A stretch of 41,698 bases of DNA from NCBI GenBank assembly GCA_905214495.1, contig CAJMLW010000015.1, positions 1 to 41,698 on the forward strand. Reading direction: 5' to 3'. The stretch comes from an uncultured bacterium (lineage in GTDB: Bacteria > Bacillota > Negativicutes > Veillonellales > Veillonellaceae). Both the position numbers and the translations under genes were made by a program. This document shows positions 1 through 7,786 of this stretch, piece after piece (within the stretch, counting starts at the first letter, position 1; each line of letters starts with the position of its first letter). Below the pieces are notes generated by a model. It saw only the letters and a program-made list of their open reading frames with translations. It had not been told where the DNA came from and did no database searches.

Positions 1-97
1 GTTCCGTGGAATAACCACCCATATTACCCATCAATTGATTAAACAAATCATTCATGCTAGAAAATTCATTACCAAAGTTGTTAAAATTGTTGTTCAT
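1..97 (-). CDS. ClpL-like AAA+ ATPase, N-terminal fragment (runs off the window)
   Basis: Only the first 32 codons are present. They begin MNNNFNNFGNEFSSMNDLFN and continue with a QLMGNMGGYS stretch. This Asn/Phe-rich start followed by a DLFNQLMG motif resembles the N-terminus of ClpL-type Clp ATPases, which are heat- and stress-induced AAA+ chaperones that refold or disaggregate proteins in the cytoplasm. A strong GAGGGGG ribosome binding site stands 8-9 bases before the ATG. The rest of the gene lies to the left of the window, so the ATPase domains cannot be checked. A repeat operator typical of stress genes lies upstream, which supports the call. Other Clp family members share Asn-rich starts, so the subfamily is uncertain. 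Confidence 0.6.
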   Translation of the reverse strand, partial: MNNNFNNFGNEFSSMNDLFNQLMGNMGGYSTE

Positions 98-174
98 ATA
101 TTTTACCCCCTCATACATCATAGAGTTTAACTATTTGACTAATACTATTTTACTGGGTTTATTTACCCTACGAC

Positions 175-244
175 ATTATAATAACCCTTAAAAGTCAAAA
201 AGTCAATAAGTCAAAAAGAATATTTTTGATTATTTTTTGACTTT
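175..244 (-). promoter_or_regulatory. Promoter and repeat operator of the ClpL-like gene
   Basis: Read on the minus strand, a TATAAT (175-180) lies upstream of the Clp gene. Next to it on the plus strand are three AGTCAA copies spaced exactly 8 bp apart (193, 201, 209), and an inverted TTGACT copy lies at 237-242. Repeated GTCAA heptads resemble the operators of CtsR, the Gram-positive clp repressor, although the classic CtsR spacing is 10 bp. The repeats sit where the -35 element should be, so binding would block the polymerase. The palindromic arrangement of 208-218 and 232-244 may be a second site. The regulator is inferred, not shown. Elsewhere between 98 and 473 I see only AT-rich DNA. 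Confidence 0.5.
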
Positions 245-473
245 TTAATTTGAACAATATGTTTTAAGGGCAAAAATATAGATAAATACTGGCTTTGTAG
301 GAGGTGATTAATTTTTAACTTTTGAGTTATTTATTACAAATCATATTGTTTATATTGATTTATTACCTATATAATAAAAATAAAAGTCAAATATACATCA
401 AAGAGGTTCGAGAAATGACACAACATTATATAAAGAATATTAATTACACAACAAACAAACTGCACTCCATAGT

Positions 474-626
474 ATGTACGTCTATTTAATCATTAATGGG
501 TAAGATATTACCGCTACACAACAAGACGTCGAAAATTTGATTATTAATGTAGCTCTAGGAAGAATGGATAATACAGAATTATCAAAATGGTTACATGAGA
601 ATACAATCGAAACAGAGAATCTATAA
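474..626 (+). pseudogene. Remnant of a Doc/Fic (death-on-curing) toxin C-terminus
   Basis: This reading frame runs from ATG 474 to TAA 626 but is broken by an in-frame TAA at 501-503. After the stop it reads DITATQQDVENLIINVALGR, then a MDNTELSKWLHEN stretch. That matches the usual end of death-on-curing family toxins, where a helix of the type EEL..WL closes the protein. The stop replaces what is probably a Tyr codon after LIING. The Fic catalytic HPFxDGNKR motif and the antitoxin are missing. A short upstream frame from ATG 415 (24 codons, in another frame) may be a scrap of the same gene. It is probably the dead remainder of a toxin-antitoxin module. Confidence 0.6.
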
Positions 627-640
627 TCCTAGCTAAAATA

Positions 641-694
641 AAAAGTGCTGTAATGGAATGCGATAAAATCGCTTTCTATTACAGCACTTTTTAT
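641..694 (+). terminator. Intrinsic terminator after the toxin remnant
   Basis: AAAAGTGCTGTAAT pairs with ATTACAGCACTTTT, with an inner GCGAT/ATCGC stem, followed by a T run. It works in both directions and so could also end transcription of the GIY-YIG gene coming from the right. Confidence 0.8.
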
Positions 695-774
695 AATTAC
701 TATATTCCTTAACTTAATAAGCCCATAATATTAATTATATTAAACTGCGAGCATATCATAATAAATTCGATGAA

Positions 775-1440
775 TCATCTATATATATCAATCGAATCGC
801 CTGATTCATTTTTCCAAACAGTCCAACCATTATTAGCATTTCCCAACACTACCCAACCTGCAGTAGATGGGGAATTACAACTTACATCCTCAAGTAAAGT
901 ATCATTTTCTATCAAAGCATTTTTCCGAGCATCTGGCATCCATTCGGACTTAGTCGGGGCACAAATACTACCTTTTAATACAGTAAACATACCATCTTCA
1001 ACTTTCATTGTAGCAGTAACTACGCCAAACCCTTTTCTCGTTTCATTTAAATAGTAATAACCATCTGGAACTTTTTCCCAATCAACTTTAACAGCTCTTG
1101 CTTTTGTAGCCTCATCAAAAGTTGTTTCTTTAGTACGATCAACAGGATAAACTTGTCTACCTTCAAATGATGAAAGTAGTTGAATAACCAAATCAAGATC
1201 TAAAGCAAAAAGTTCTGAATTTAAAACTCTACTTTTACTAAAAATATCATCTAATAACTTCTCTTTTTCATCATAATCATCTACTTCAATTGCAAATTCT
1301 CGCTTTAATCCAACAACATTATTATATCCATGACGTTCAAGATTATACATCCTTCTTTCAAAGTTATCTATCCCTGTTTTGCCAATCTTAATTAGTCCAG
1401 GTACAACTGTAGACATTATATAGATAATTCCTATTGCCAT
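775..1440 (-). CDS. GIY-YIG (T5orf172/MUG113-type) protein with C-terminal DUF4357 domain
   Basis: The protein has 221 residues from the ATG at 1438-1440. I chose this over an ATG 10 codons upstream because AGGGGTGG lies just before it. Residues 3-100 look like a GIY-YIG nuclease-like domain of the T5orf172/MUG113 group: a GIIYIMS strand, then LIKIGKT, then a FERRMYNLE helix with the conserved Arg. The C-terminal part (about 140-215) fits DUF4357, with FTVLKGS, SPSTAGWVVLG and NGWTVWK. Such fusions occur in phage, restriction and accessory regions. The role is unknown, with DNA cleavage or binding the likely activity. It lies beside a toxin remnant and downstream of tRNA genes, which suggests transferred DNA. 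Confidence 0.75.
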   Translation of the reverse strand: MAIGIIYIMSTVVPGLIKIGKTGIDNFERRMYNLERHGYNNVVGLKREFAIEVDDYDEKEKLLDDIFSKSRVLNSELFALDLDLVIQLLSSFEGRQVYPVDRTKETTFDEATKARAVKVDWEKVPDGYYYLNETRKGFGVVTATMKVEDGMFTVLKGSICAPTKSEWMPDARKNALIENDTLLEDVSCNSPSTAGWVVLGNANNGWTVWKNESGDSIDIYR

Positions 1441-1557
1441 GAATCCACCCCTATTCATTATCTGTATCAAACTAGATTTTCCTAGTTATTTTTTTCATTT
1501 AATATTCATATTATACCATAAAATGAGAATCTAAACTTTTTACCTTTATAAAAATAT

Positions 1558-1590
1558 AAAAAAACACCTTGCATAAGCAAGGTGCTATTT
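1558..1590 (-). terminator. Terminator of the tRNA operon
   Basis: On the minus strand, GCACCTTGC pairs with GCAAGGTG around a short loop and is followed by seven T residues. It starts directly after the CCA end of tRNA-Arg. Confidence 0.9.
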
Positions 1591-1667
<77 letters not shown>

Positions 1668-1768
1668 ATGTGGATTCCCTATATAATTATCTATTATAGT
1701 ATAAATTATGTACTATGTATCGTCAACTACACCCTATCTTAGTATACCCTAAAAAAGGCAAAAAAAAA

Positions 1769-1842
1769 TGGAGCGGGTGAAGGGAATCGAACCCTCGCGA
1801 CCAGCTTGGAAGGCTGGGGCTCTACCATTGAGCTACACCCGC
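1769..1842 (-). tRNA. tRNA-Gly (anticodon TCC)
   Basis: This 74-nt tRNA starts GCGGGTGTAGCTCAATGGTA and has an encoded CCA. The anticodon loop is CTTCCAA (anticodon TCC, reads GGA). It is the middle gene of the operon. Confidence 0.95.
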
Positions 1843-1852
1843 AAATAAAAAA

Positions 1853-1929
1853 TGGTCGGAGCAGCAGGATTCGAACCTGCGACCCCCTGGTCCCAAGCCA
1901 GGTGCGCTACCAAACTGCGCTATGCCCCG
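1853..1929 (-). tRNA. tRNA-Pro (anticodon TGG)
   Basis: This 77-nt tRNA starts CGGGGCATAGCGCAGTTTGG, ends with an encoded CCA, and has anticodon loop CTTGGGA (anticodon TGG, reads CCA). It is the first gene of the operon and lies just below a consensus promoter. Confidence 0.95.
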
Positions 1930-1946
1930 TCATTAATTACTTGCTA

Positions 1947-1975
1947 ATTATAGCAAACCTGGTAGTTGATGTCAA
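1947..1975 (-). promoter_or_regulatory. Consensus sigma-70 promoter of the tRNA operon
   Basis: On the minus strand, a perfect TTGACA (1970-1975) and a perfect TATAAT (1947-1952) are separated by exactly 17 bp. The start point would fall about 10 bases before tRNA-Pro. Confidence 0.9.
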
Positions 1976-2092
1976 CCACTACTTTTGCTGAGTTTTACTC
2001 AATTGTGAGTACCTCTCTGCAACGAAAATTATTATATCATCGGACCACTATTCTGACAAGTGTTTTTTTTATAACTTCATTAAAATTTTATG

Positions 2093-2127
2093 TAAAAAAC
2101 ATGCACCCCGTAGGATGCATGTTAAAA
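2093..2127 (-). terminator. Terminator of the malic enzyme gene
   Basis: On the minus strand, AACATGCATCC pairs with GGTGCATGTT around a CTACGG loop and is followed by TTTTTT. It lies 23 bases after the malic enzyme stop codon. Confidence 0.85.
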
Positions 2128-2149
2128 ATCATATTTTGTTTAGTTAAAA

Positions 2150-3355
2150 TTAACCTTCGTAATGACCGTCTTCAACAATTTGAGGCTTTTTTGCAATGCC
2201 TTGTTTAACAGCTACTTCAGCAACTGCTTTTGCAACTGCAGGAGCTACGCGAGGATCGAATACGGACGGCATAATGTTTTCATCAGTCAATTCGCTGTCT
2301 GGAATCAAGTGTGCCAATGCGTCGGCAGCAGCCAATTTCATTTCGTCAGTGATTTTGGATGCGCGAACGTCGATAGCGCCGCGGAAGATCCCAGGGAATA
2401 CAGCTACGTTATTGATTTGGTTAGGAGCGTCGGAACGGCCTGTACCTGCGATGCGAATGCCCGCTGCTTTCATATCAGCGTATGTTGCTTCTGGGTTAGG
2501 GTTCGCCATAGCGAATACGATAGCGTCATCAGCTAAGTTTTCCAAGACTTCTTTTGTGAAAGCACCTGCTGCGGATACGCCAAGAAGGATGTCAGCGCCT
2601 TTAGCGTTTTCAGCCAAGTTGCCATGTTTTTCTTCAAGGCCAAGCATATCAATCAATTCAGTTTGCAAGGAATCAAGGCGTTTGTAATCTTTGTGCAATA
2701 CGCCAGAGGATACCAATACGGTAATATCACGAGCACCTGCAAGGTATAACAAACGAGCGATGTTTGCACCAGCTGCACCAGCACCGTTTACTACGATTTT
2801 AACTGTAGCTAAATCTTTTTTAACGAGGCGAAGAGCGCCTTTTACACCAGCTAAACATGCGATTGCTGTACCATGTTGGTCATCATGGAATACAGGGATT
2901 TCCAATTCTTCTTTCAAACGATTTTCAATCTCGTAGCATTTAGGAGAAGAAATGTCTTCTAAGTTGATACCAGCAAAGTTCTTTTGCAACAATTTTACAG
3001 TATTGATCAATGTATCAGCATCTTTAGTATCTACTACCAATGGAATGCAGTCTACATCGCCAAATTTTTTGAATAATAAGGATTTACCTTCCATTACAGG
3101 CAATGCGGCAGCAGCGCCGATATCGCCAAGGCCTAGTACACGAGTACCATCGGATACAACGGCAACCATGTTGGAACGGCAAGTTAATTCGAAGGATTCT
3201 GCTTCATTGTCTTTAATACGCAAGCATGGTTCTGCTACACCTGGTGTGTAAGCAACAGATAAATCATGAGCGTCTTTTAATTCATATTTAGTTCCTACTG
3301 TGAGGAAGCCTTTTAATTCACGTTTTTTTTGTACTGCTAATTCACGTACGTCCAT
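2150..3355 (-). CDS. NAD-dependent malic enzyme (decarboxylating)
   Basis: Malic enzyme oxidatively decarboxylates malate to pyruvate in the cytoplasm, linking C4 and C3 acids. The 401 residues fit the short bacterial form. The N-terminal domain has YTPGVAEPC (Tyr36), SDGTRVLGLGDIG, GKSLLFKKF (Lys91), NLEDI (metal-binding Glu133/Asp134) and FHDDQHGTA (Asp158/Asp159). The NAD domain has the GAGAAG Rossmann loop (191-196). The C-terminal region carries FAMANPNPE and the NNVAVFPGIFRG signature. AAAGGAG precedes the ATG. The gene stands alone, with its own promoter, operator and terminator. In a lactate fermenter it probably serves malate/pyruvate exchange. Cofactor preference (NAD or NADP) cannot be settled by eye. 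Confidence 0.95.
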   Translation of the reverse strand: MDVRELAVQKKRELKGFLTVGTKYELKDAHDLSVAYTPGVAEPCLRIKDNEAESFELTCRSNMVAVVSDGTRVLGLGDIGAAAALPVMEGKSLLFKKFGDVDCIPLVVDTKDADTLINTVKLLQKNFAGINLEDISSPKCYEIENRLKEELEIPVFHDDQHGTAIACLAGVKGALRLVKKDLATVKIVVNGAGAAGANIARLLYLAGARDITVLVSSGVLHKDYKRLDSLQTELIDMLGLEEKHGNLAENAKGADILLGVSAAGAFTKEVLENLADDAIVFAMANPNPEATYADMKAAGIRIAGTGRSDAPNQINNVAVFPGIFRGAIDVRASKITDEMKLAAADALAHLIPDSELTDENIMPSVFDPRVAPAVAKAVAEVAVKQGIAKKPQIVEDGHYEG

Positions 3356-3398
3356 AATAATTCTCCTTTGTGGATGACAACGGACACAATAGTTTCTT

Positions 3399-3417
3399 GG
3401 TATTAATTATTAATACC
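3399..3417 (-). promoter_or_regulatory. Perfect 19-bp palindrome (candidate operator) in the malic enzyme leader
   Basis: GGTATTAATTATTAATACC is perfectly symmetrical around its central base. It begins a few bases after the predicted transcription start and ends 43 bases before the ATG. That is a classic place for a repressor to block the polymerase. The regulator is not identifiable from the sequence. Confidence 0.55.
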
Positions 3418-3429
3418 CCTTACAAGTTC

Positions 3430-3458
3430 ATTATACAAAATCAGAAACAATAACACAA
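3430..3458 (-). promoter_or_regulatory. Promoter of the malic enzyme gene
   Basis: On the minus strand, TTGTGT (3453-3458), a 17-bp spacer and a perfect TATAAT (3430-3435) lie about 75 bp upstream of the start codon. Confidence 0.75.
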
Positions 3459-3558
3459 GATTTTTCGATATAGTTTTTCGAAAATTTTAGAATTAATTAT
3501 AAATTCATATCCTTAGCATTAATTACATGTCCACAAATAATTAAGCATTTTAAACAAT

Positions 3559-4341
3559 CTAGGCTTTCACAGATGGCAAATTGCGTCCGTAGAAGATTTC
3601 TGTCATTTCTTGTCGCAATTGTTGTTTAATTTGCTTAATTTCTCGTTCGCTTAATTCCGCTTCGGTAATGCCGAATAAGTAATTATCCAAATCAAAATCC
3701 TTGAGCATCATCTTAGTGTGGAAGATATTCTCTTGGTACACGTTCACATCGATCATATTGTACAAATTGCGCGTTTTCGCATTAATGTAATTTTGAATGG
3801 AGTTGATGCGATGGTCGATATAGATTTTCTTACCCGATACGTCGCGCGTAAAGCCACGCACATGGTAGTCCAATGTCAAAATATCCGAATCAAAGCTATT
3901 GATCAAGTAATTGAGGGCCTTTAGCGGAGAGATTTGACCACATGTGGACACTTCAATATCGGCGCGGAATGTACTAATCCCCTTGTGCGGATGGCTTTCA
4001 GGGTACGTATGAACTGTAAGATGGGATTTATCCAAATGCATAACCACATCTTCTTTTTCAATTTCTTCTTCAGAAATCAAAATCGTAACCGATGCCCCTT
4101 GAGGGTCGTAATCTTGTTTCGCAATATTTAAAATGTTAGCACCGATAATATGACTCACTTCCGTCAAAATATTCGTCAAACGTTCCGCGTTGTATACTTC
4201 ATCAATGTATTGAATATACTGCTTCTTTTCTTCCTCTGTACGAGTATAACAAATATCATAAATATTAAAACTCAACGTCTTCGTGAGATTATTAAACCCA
4301 TATAACTTCATTTTAGGCTTTGCCTTAACTGGTGTATCCAT
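3559..4341 (-). CDS. speD: S-adenosylmethionine decarboxylase, E. coli type (proenzyme)
   Basis: SpeD decarboxylates S-adenosylmethionine to give the aminopropyl donor for spermidine synthesis. The 260 residues align throughout with the enterobacterial form: KLYGFNNLTKTLSFNIYDIC near the start, LTEVSHIIGANILNIAKQDY, HTYPESHP, STFRADIEVSTCG and VNVYQENIFHTKM. Self-cleavage should fall before Ser106 in LDKSH, making the pyruvoyl cofactor. Compared with the E. coli protein, the stretch before the cleavage site is about 15-20 residues shorter. The AAAGGG before the ATG is about 12 bases away, so a start at Met11 (MKLYGF) is possible. No spermidine synthase gene is in the window. An inverted repeat lies in the leader. 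Confidence 0.95.
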   Translation of the reverse strand: MDTPVKAKPKMKLYGFNNLTKTLSFNIYDICYTRTEEEKKQYIQYIDEVYNAERLTNILTEVSHIIGANILNIAKQDYDPQGASVTILISEEEIEKEDVVMHLDKSHLTVHTYPESHPHKGISTFRADIEVSTCGQISPLKALNYLINSFDSDILTLDYHVRGFTRDVSGKKIYIDHRINSIQNYINAKTRNLYNMIDVNVYQENIFHTKMMLKDFDLDNYLFGITEAELSEREIKQIKQQLRQEMTEIFYGRNLPSVKA

Positions 4342-4383
4342 GATATGCCATAACCCTTTCCATGCATAGACTTACTATTTTTT

Positions 4384-4414
4384 TGTGAAAGTCATACAAA
4401 ACGCAGCTTTCACA
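4384..4414. promoter_or_regulatory. Inverted repeat TGTGAAAG/CTTTCACA upstream of speD
   Basis: TGTGAAAG (4384-4391) and CTTTCACA (4407-4414) are 8-bp arms separated by 15 bp, between speD and the phosphodiesterase gene. The T run precedes rather than follows the repeat in the relevant direction, so it is unlikely to be a terminator. The same motif recurs upstream of dat and pyrF. An operator role is inferred. Confidence 0.35.
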
Positions 4415-4420
4415 CATATA

Positions 4421-4918
4421 CTATATAATATCCTGTTTATACACAAATTCTACATCAAAGGCGCCATCTTCGTAGGTGACGATGGCAAAGGTACCACCCG
4501 ACCCATCCCGAGGCAATGCAATGCTCCCCGGATTCACAAAAAGGGTATCCCCTATATGTTTAGCCTCGTGAAAATGGCTATGTCCACACACGATGAGGCG
4601 CGCCCCCATAGCATTGCCAATGTGTATCAATTCTTGTGCTCGTTTACAATATGATACCTCATGACCATGGGTCATGTAAATATAGGTATCTTCTAAGGGA
4701 ATCAGTTGTTCCTTAGGCTCTAAGGGCTGCACGCGGTCATTATTGCCGCGCACTGCATAGACCGGGACATCCGTGCGCGTTTGCATATACCGCGCATCGT
4801 CGCCGTAGTCACCGGCGTGTAGCCACATGTCGATATCTTGGTCCATTGTTGCATCTAACGCGAGATCAATGGTGTCCAAATAACCATGTGTATCACTAAT
4901 AATACCTATTCGTTTCAT
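4421..4918 (-). CDS. YfcE/MJ0936-type metallophosphoesterase
   Basis: The protein has 165 residues, the usual length for the small YfcE/MJ0936 phosphodiesterases. All metal-binding motifs are visible: SDTHG (8-12), HAGDYGD, RGNND, THGH and CGHSHFH. These cytoplasmic Mn-dependent enzymes cleave phosphodiesters in vitro, and their physiological substrates are poorly known. The start codon overlaps the rdgB stop by 4 bases, so it is the last gene of an rph-rdgB-phosphodiesterase operon. That context fits nucleotide and RNA housekeeping. The family call is firm, the substrate is not. Confidence 0.9.
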   Translation of the reverse strand: MKRIGIISDTHGYLDTIDLALDATMDQDIDMWLHAGDYGDDARYMQTRTDVPVYAVRGNNDRVQPLEPKEQLIPLEDTYIYMTHGHEVSYCKRAQELIHIGNAMGARLIVCGHSHFHEAKHIGDTLFVNPGSIALPRDGSGGTFAIVTYEDGAFDVEFVYKQDII

Positions 4919-5496
4919 TTGTTCACCTTTGCTACCAATTGTTGCAATGCCTTACCACGATGACTAATGGTTTCCTTCGTATCGATATCGAGTTCTGCCA
5001 TGGTTTTACCAAATTGTGGAACAAAGAAATATGGATCATAGCCAAATCCATTGGTACCAACCGGAGAATCATGAATTTCACCATCGCAAGAGGCTTCGGC
5101 CGTCACGCTAGCACCGTCCGGATGTACCAAAGCTAAAGCGCATACATAGTGCGCCGTTCTATTCGATTTACCTTGTAATTCGCGTATTAATTTTTCATTA
5201 TTTGCTCCGTCATCGCCATGAACGCCCGCATAGCGTGCGGAATATACGCCAGGTGCCCCATCAAGAGCATCAACAGTAAGCCCCGAATCATCTGCTAAAC
5301 AAGGCAGTCCCGTTTTTTCGCTATAGTATTTCGCTTTGAGGATGGCATTTTCCATAAAGGTTGTGCCCGTTTCCTCTGGTTCCGGAACGTCTACTATGTC
5401 TTTCACAGGCACACAGGTAATATTCATATGAGAAAAGGCCCGTTCAAATTCGCGTATTTTCCCCTTATTGCCCGTTGCTAATACAATACGTTCCAT
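4915..5496 (-). CDS. rdgB: XTP/dITP diphosphatase (RdgB/HAM1)
   Basis: RdgB hydrolyses non-canonical purine triphosphates (XTP, dITP, ITP) to monophosphates, keeping deaminated bases out of DNA and RNA. From the chosen ATG the protein has 193 residues, the family's usual length. It begins MERIVLATGNKGKIREFE and contains the catalytic LADDSGL (about 67-73), APGVYSARYAG, GFGYDPYF and ISHRGKAL. I rejected an upstream ATG (5550) because AAGGAG lies right before the ATG at 5494-5496. The start follows the rph stop by one base, so the two are translationally coupled. Confidence 0.95.
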   Translation of the reverse strand: MERIVLATGNKGKIREFERAFSHMNITCVPVKDIVDVPEPEETGTTFMENAILKAKYYSEKTGLPCLADDSGLTVDALDGAPGVYSARYAGVHGDDGANNEKLIRELQGKSNRTAHYVCALALVHPDGASVTAEASCDGEIHDSPVGTNGFGYDPYFFVPQFGKTMAELDIDTKETISHRGKALQQLVAKVNK

Positions 5497-5497
5497 A

Positions 5498-6271
5498 TTA
5501 TTGTTCTCCTTCAGCGGTTTGAGTCGGTGCATCAGGATACACCTTGCCAATCTTGTCCGCTACAGAGCCGAGTACATTGCGTTGCACAGCCATCAATTCG
5601 TCGGTAGCAGATTCTGCAAGGTCTAATAATTGGTTAAGTTCATCGCGGCTAAATGTGCCATGTTCACCCGTACCTTGTACCTCGATAAGATTACCCGCAC
5701 CGGTGCGCACCACGTTCATGTCTACTACGGCAGCGCTATCCTCTTCATAGCAAAGGTCTGTAATAGGACCTTCTGGACCAATGCCAACGGAAATAGCGGC
5801 ACAGAAATCGGTAATAGGGAATTTACCAAAGCCGCCAAATGTAAAATCGATAGCATCCACAAGAGCTACAAAGGCACCTGTAATGGATGCCGTACGCGTA
5901 CCGCCATCGGCTTGGATAACATCGCAGTCTACGGTGATGGAGCGCTCTCCTAAAGCCTTTAAATCTACAACGGCGCGCAATGCACGACCGATTAAGCGTT
6001 GAATTTCAACGGTACGGCCTGTTTGTTTACCTCGAGCGGCCTCACGGCTCACCCGTGTTTTTGTAGAACGTGGCAACAAGGAATACTCTGCAGTCACCCA
6101 GCCTTGACCGGACCCTTTTAACCAACGCGGTACATTTTCCTCGATAGTAGCTGTACAAATAACCTTTGTTTTACCACATTCGATAAGTACAGAGCCTTCT
6201 GCATATTCTGTAAAATGTCTTGTTATTTTAATCGCTCTCAATTGGCCTGCTGTTCTATTATCACTGCGCAT
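5498..6271 (-). CDS. rph: Ribonuclease PH
   Basis: RNase PH is a phosphate-dependent 3'-5' exoribonuclease that trims the 3' ends of tRNA precursors. The 257 residues match the family, with RSDNRTAGQLR at the N-terminus, TAEYSLLPRST, the phosphate-binding REAARGKQTGRT, EIQRLIGRALRA, DCDVIQADGGTRTAS and a C-terminal EVQGTGEHGTFSRDEL. AAAGGGGG precedes the ATG. Pairing rph with rdgB in one operon is common in bacteria and supports both calls. The last codons of rph carry the ribosome binding site of rdgB. Confidence 0.96.
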   Translation of the reverse strand: MRSDNRTAGQLRAIKITRHFTEYAEGSVLIECGKTKVICTATIEENVPRWLKGSGQGWVTAEYSLLPRSTKTRVSREAARGKQTGRTVEIQRLIGRALRAVVDLKALGERSITVDCDVIQADGGTRTASITGAFVALVDAIDFTFGGFGKFPITDFCAAISVGIGPEGPITDLCYEEDSAAVVDMNVVRTGAGNLIEVQGTGEHGTFSRDELNQLLDLAESATDELMAVQRNVLGSVADKIGKVYPDAPTQTAEGEQ

Positions 6272-6338
6272 AACAACGCCCCCTTTATGTCTAGTATACC
6301 CATGCTAAACCGTTCATTATAGGATATGTATCACAATA

Positions 6339-6365
6339 GAAACGCCACTCACACGAGTGGCGCTA
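6339..6365 (-). terminator. Terminator of the hydantoinase-deacetylase operon
   Basis: GCGCCACTCGTGTGAGTGGCG followed by TTTCTATT on the minus strand lies about 50 bases after the deacetylase stop. The adjacent CGTTCAT/ATGAACG repeat (6369-6393) may add a second stem. Confidence 0.75.
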
Positions 6366-6412
6366 TCTCGTTCATTCTATTATATCATGAACGACGGTTA
6401 CCATTCGACAGA

Positions 6413-7786
6413 TTAAATCTCAACTTGTCCCTGTCCCATAGGGTCCACCACTACATAGCGATTGAGTCCACCTTCTTCTTTCATGCGGCGTGCTTCTGTG
6501 AAAGCCTCTTCGCGCGTAGCATCATCGGCCTGCCACGGAATAAACATGGCGTACACACTTTGCTTTGCATAGGGCCCATAATTACCATAGGATTCGATAC
6601 TATGCCAACCAATTTTATCCGGATAGAGGCGCACTGTTTCACGGCGCTCTTCTTGAATGCCAGATTCGTCGTAATACACAGAATAATCACGCATCCATCT
6701 ATTCTTGTGTCCGATGAGTTCATCTCGTGCTATTTCCTCACGACGCGCCCATTGGTCCTTCCATTTCAAAATAAGATCATCAATATATCTCATTACATCA
6801 GCCGACTGATGTTGTTCTACATAGTTGGGCTCGATAACGCGACTGTAATCTAACCCAGCCATCGATAAAATGATACCTGTATTTACATACGGCAAGGCCC
6901 CTTGTACAGAATAGCCACCTTCAAGGACTGCAATATCTGCCTGCAATAAATCCACTAATTTTGCATAGCCCTTAGCAGTCACATTCATATTAGCTAACGG
7001 ATCAGAGAAATGGTTATCCTGTCCCGCTGAATTGATGACGATATCCGGTTTAAATTCATGTAGAATCGGCAATACGAGTTCGCGCATCACCTTTAATAAA
7101 CCTTCATCACCCGTGCCAGGAGGTAGTGGAATATCTATGTTAGCACCAACGGCTTGAGGTCCGCCGAATTCATCCATAAATCCGGTGCCCGGATATAAGG
7201 TTCGTCCATCTTGGTGAAAGCTTATATACAAGGTATCCGGATCGTGATAGAACACATCTTGCGATCCATCCCCATGATGTACATCAGTATCGACGATGGC
7301 CACCCGTTTCACACCATAGGTATGACGTATATGTTGAATCATGACAGCTTCAATATTGATGGTGCAGAATCCACGGATGCCATGAACCATAGCCATCGCA
7401 TGATGTCCTGGTGGTCTAACGAGGGCAAAGGCCCGATCAACTTCACCTCGTAGCACCGCATCAGCTGCTGCAATGGCACCACCAGCCGATACGCGATGTG
7501 CATCGGTTACCCAAGATACTAAATCAGGGGCCCCAACGTGAACTCGTTCTATCACATCCCAGTCGGCTACGATAGGATTATATTCTCTAATATTCGGCAC
7601 ATCGAGCAATCCTTCTTCCACGATTTGATCCCGCGTATAGAGCAACCGTTCTTGTCGTTCTGGATGGGTAGCAGAAATTTTCCAATCAAAGGCAGGGAAA
7701 AATACTAGGCCTAATGAAGGATGTTCTATTGTACTAGCCTGCACGATTCCATTTCGCACACGGTAACTGTCCTTATGATTCCACAT
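6413..7786 (-). CDS. Histone deacetylase superfamily hydrolase (zinc deacetylase)
   Basis: Bacterial members of the arginase/deacetylase fold remove acetyl groups from polyamines, acetoin-pathway proteins or other amines. The 457 residues contain the complete active site: RPPGHHA (124-130, His128/His129), DTDVHHGDG (Asp168 and His170 as zinc ligands) and QDNH (Asp257 as third ligand), with an N-terminal HPERQERL. A tail of about 110 residues after the core is unusual and unassigned. The start overlaps the hydantoinase stop by 14 bases, so the two are co-translated and probably share a pathway. The substrate is unknown. An acetylpolyamine or an N-acyl product of the hydantoinase step are both guesses. 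Confidence 0.85.
   Translation of the reverse strand: MWNHKDSYRVRNGIVQASTIEHPSLGLVFFPAFDWKISATHPERQERLLYTRDQIVEEGLLDVPNIREYNPIVADWDVIERVHVGAPDLVSWVTDAHRVSAGGAIAAADAVLRGEVDRAFALVRPPGHHAMAMVHGIRGFCTINIEAVMIQHIRHTYGVKRVAIVDTDVHHGDGSQDVFYHDPDTLYISFHQDGRTLYPGTGFMDEFGGPQAVGANIDIPLPPGTGDEGLLKVMRELVLPILHEFKPDIVINSAGQDNHFSDPLANMNVTAKGYAKLVDLLQADIAVLEGGYSVQGALPYVNTGIILSMAGLDYSRVIEPNYVEQHQSADVMRYIDDLILKWKDQWARREEIARDELIGHKNRWMRDYSVYYDESGIQEERRETVRLYPDKIGWHSIESYGNYGPYAKQSVYAMFIPWQADDATREEAFTEARRMKEEGGLNRYVVVDPMGQGQVEI

Noticed and set aside
415..489. 24-codon frame starting at ATG 415
   Set aside because: It is short, with no family match and only a modest ribosome site. More likely it is debris of the toxin gene.
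1..1590. Prophage or integron attachment repeat of the tRNA-Arg end
   Set aside because: I looked for a second copy of the tRNA 3' end in this stretch and found none.
1806..1991. Open frame over the Gly and Pro tRNA genes
   Set aside because: It is the reverse reading of tRNA genes, a common source of false proteins.
4384..4414. Inverted repeat taken as a terminator
   Set aside because: No T run follows the repeat in either useful direction.
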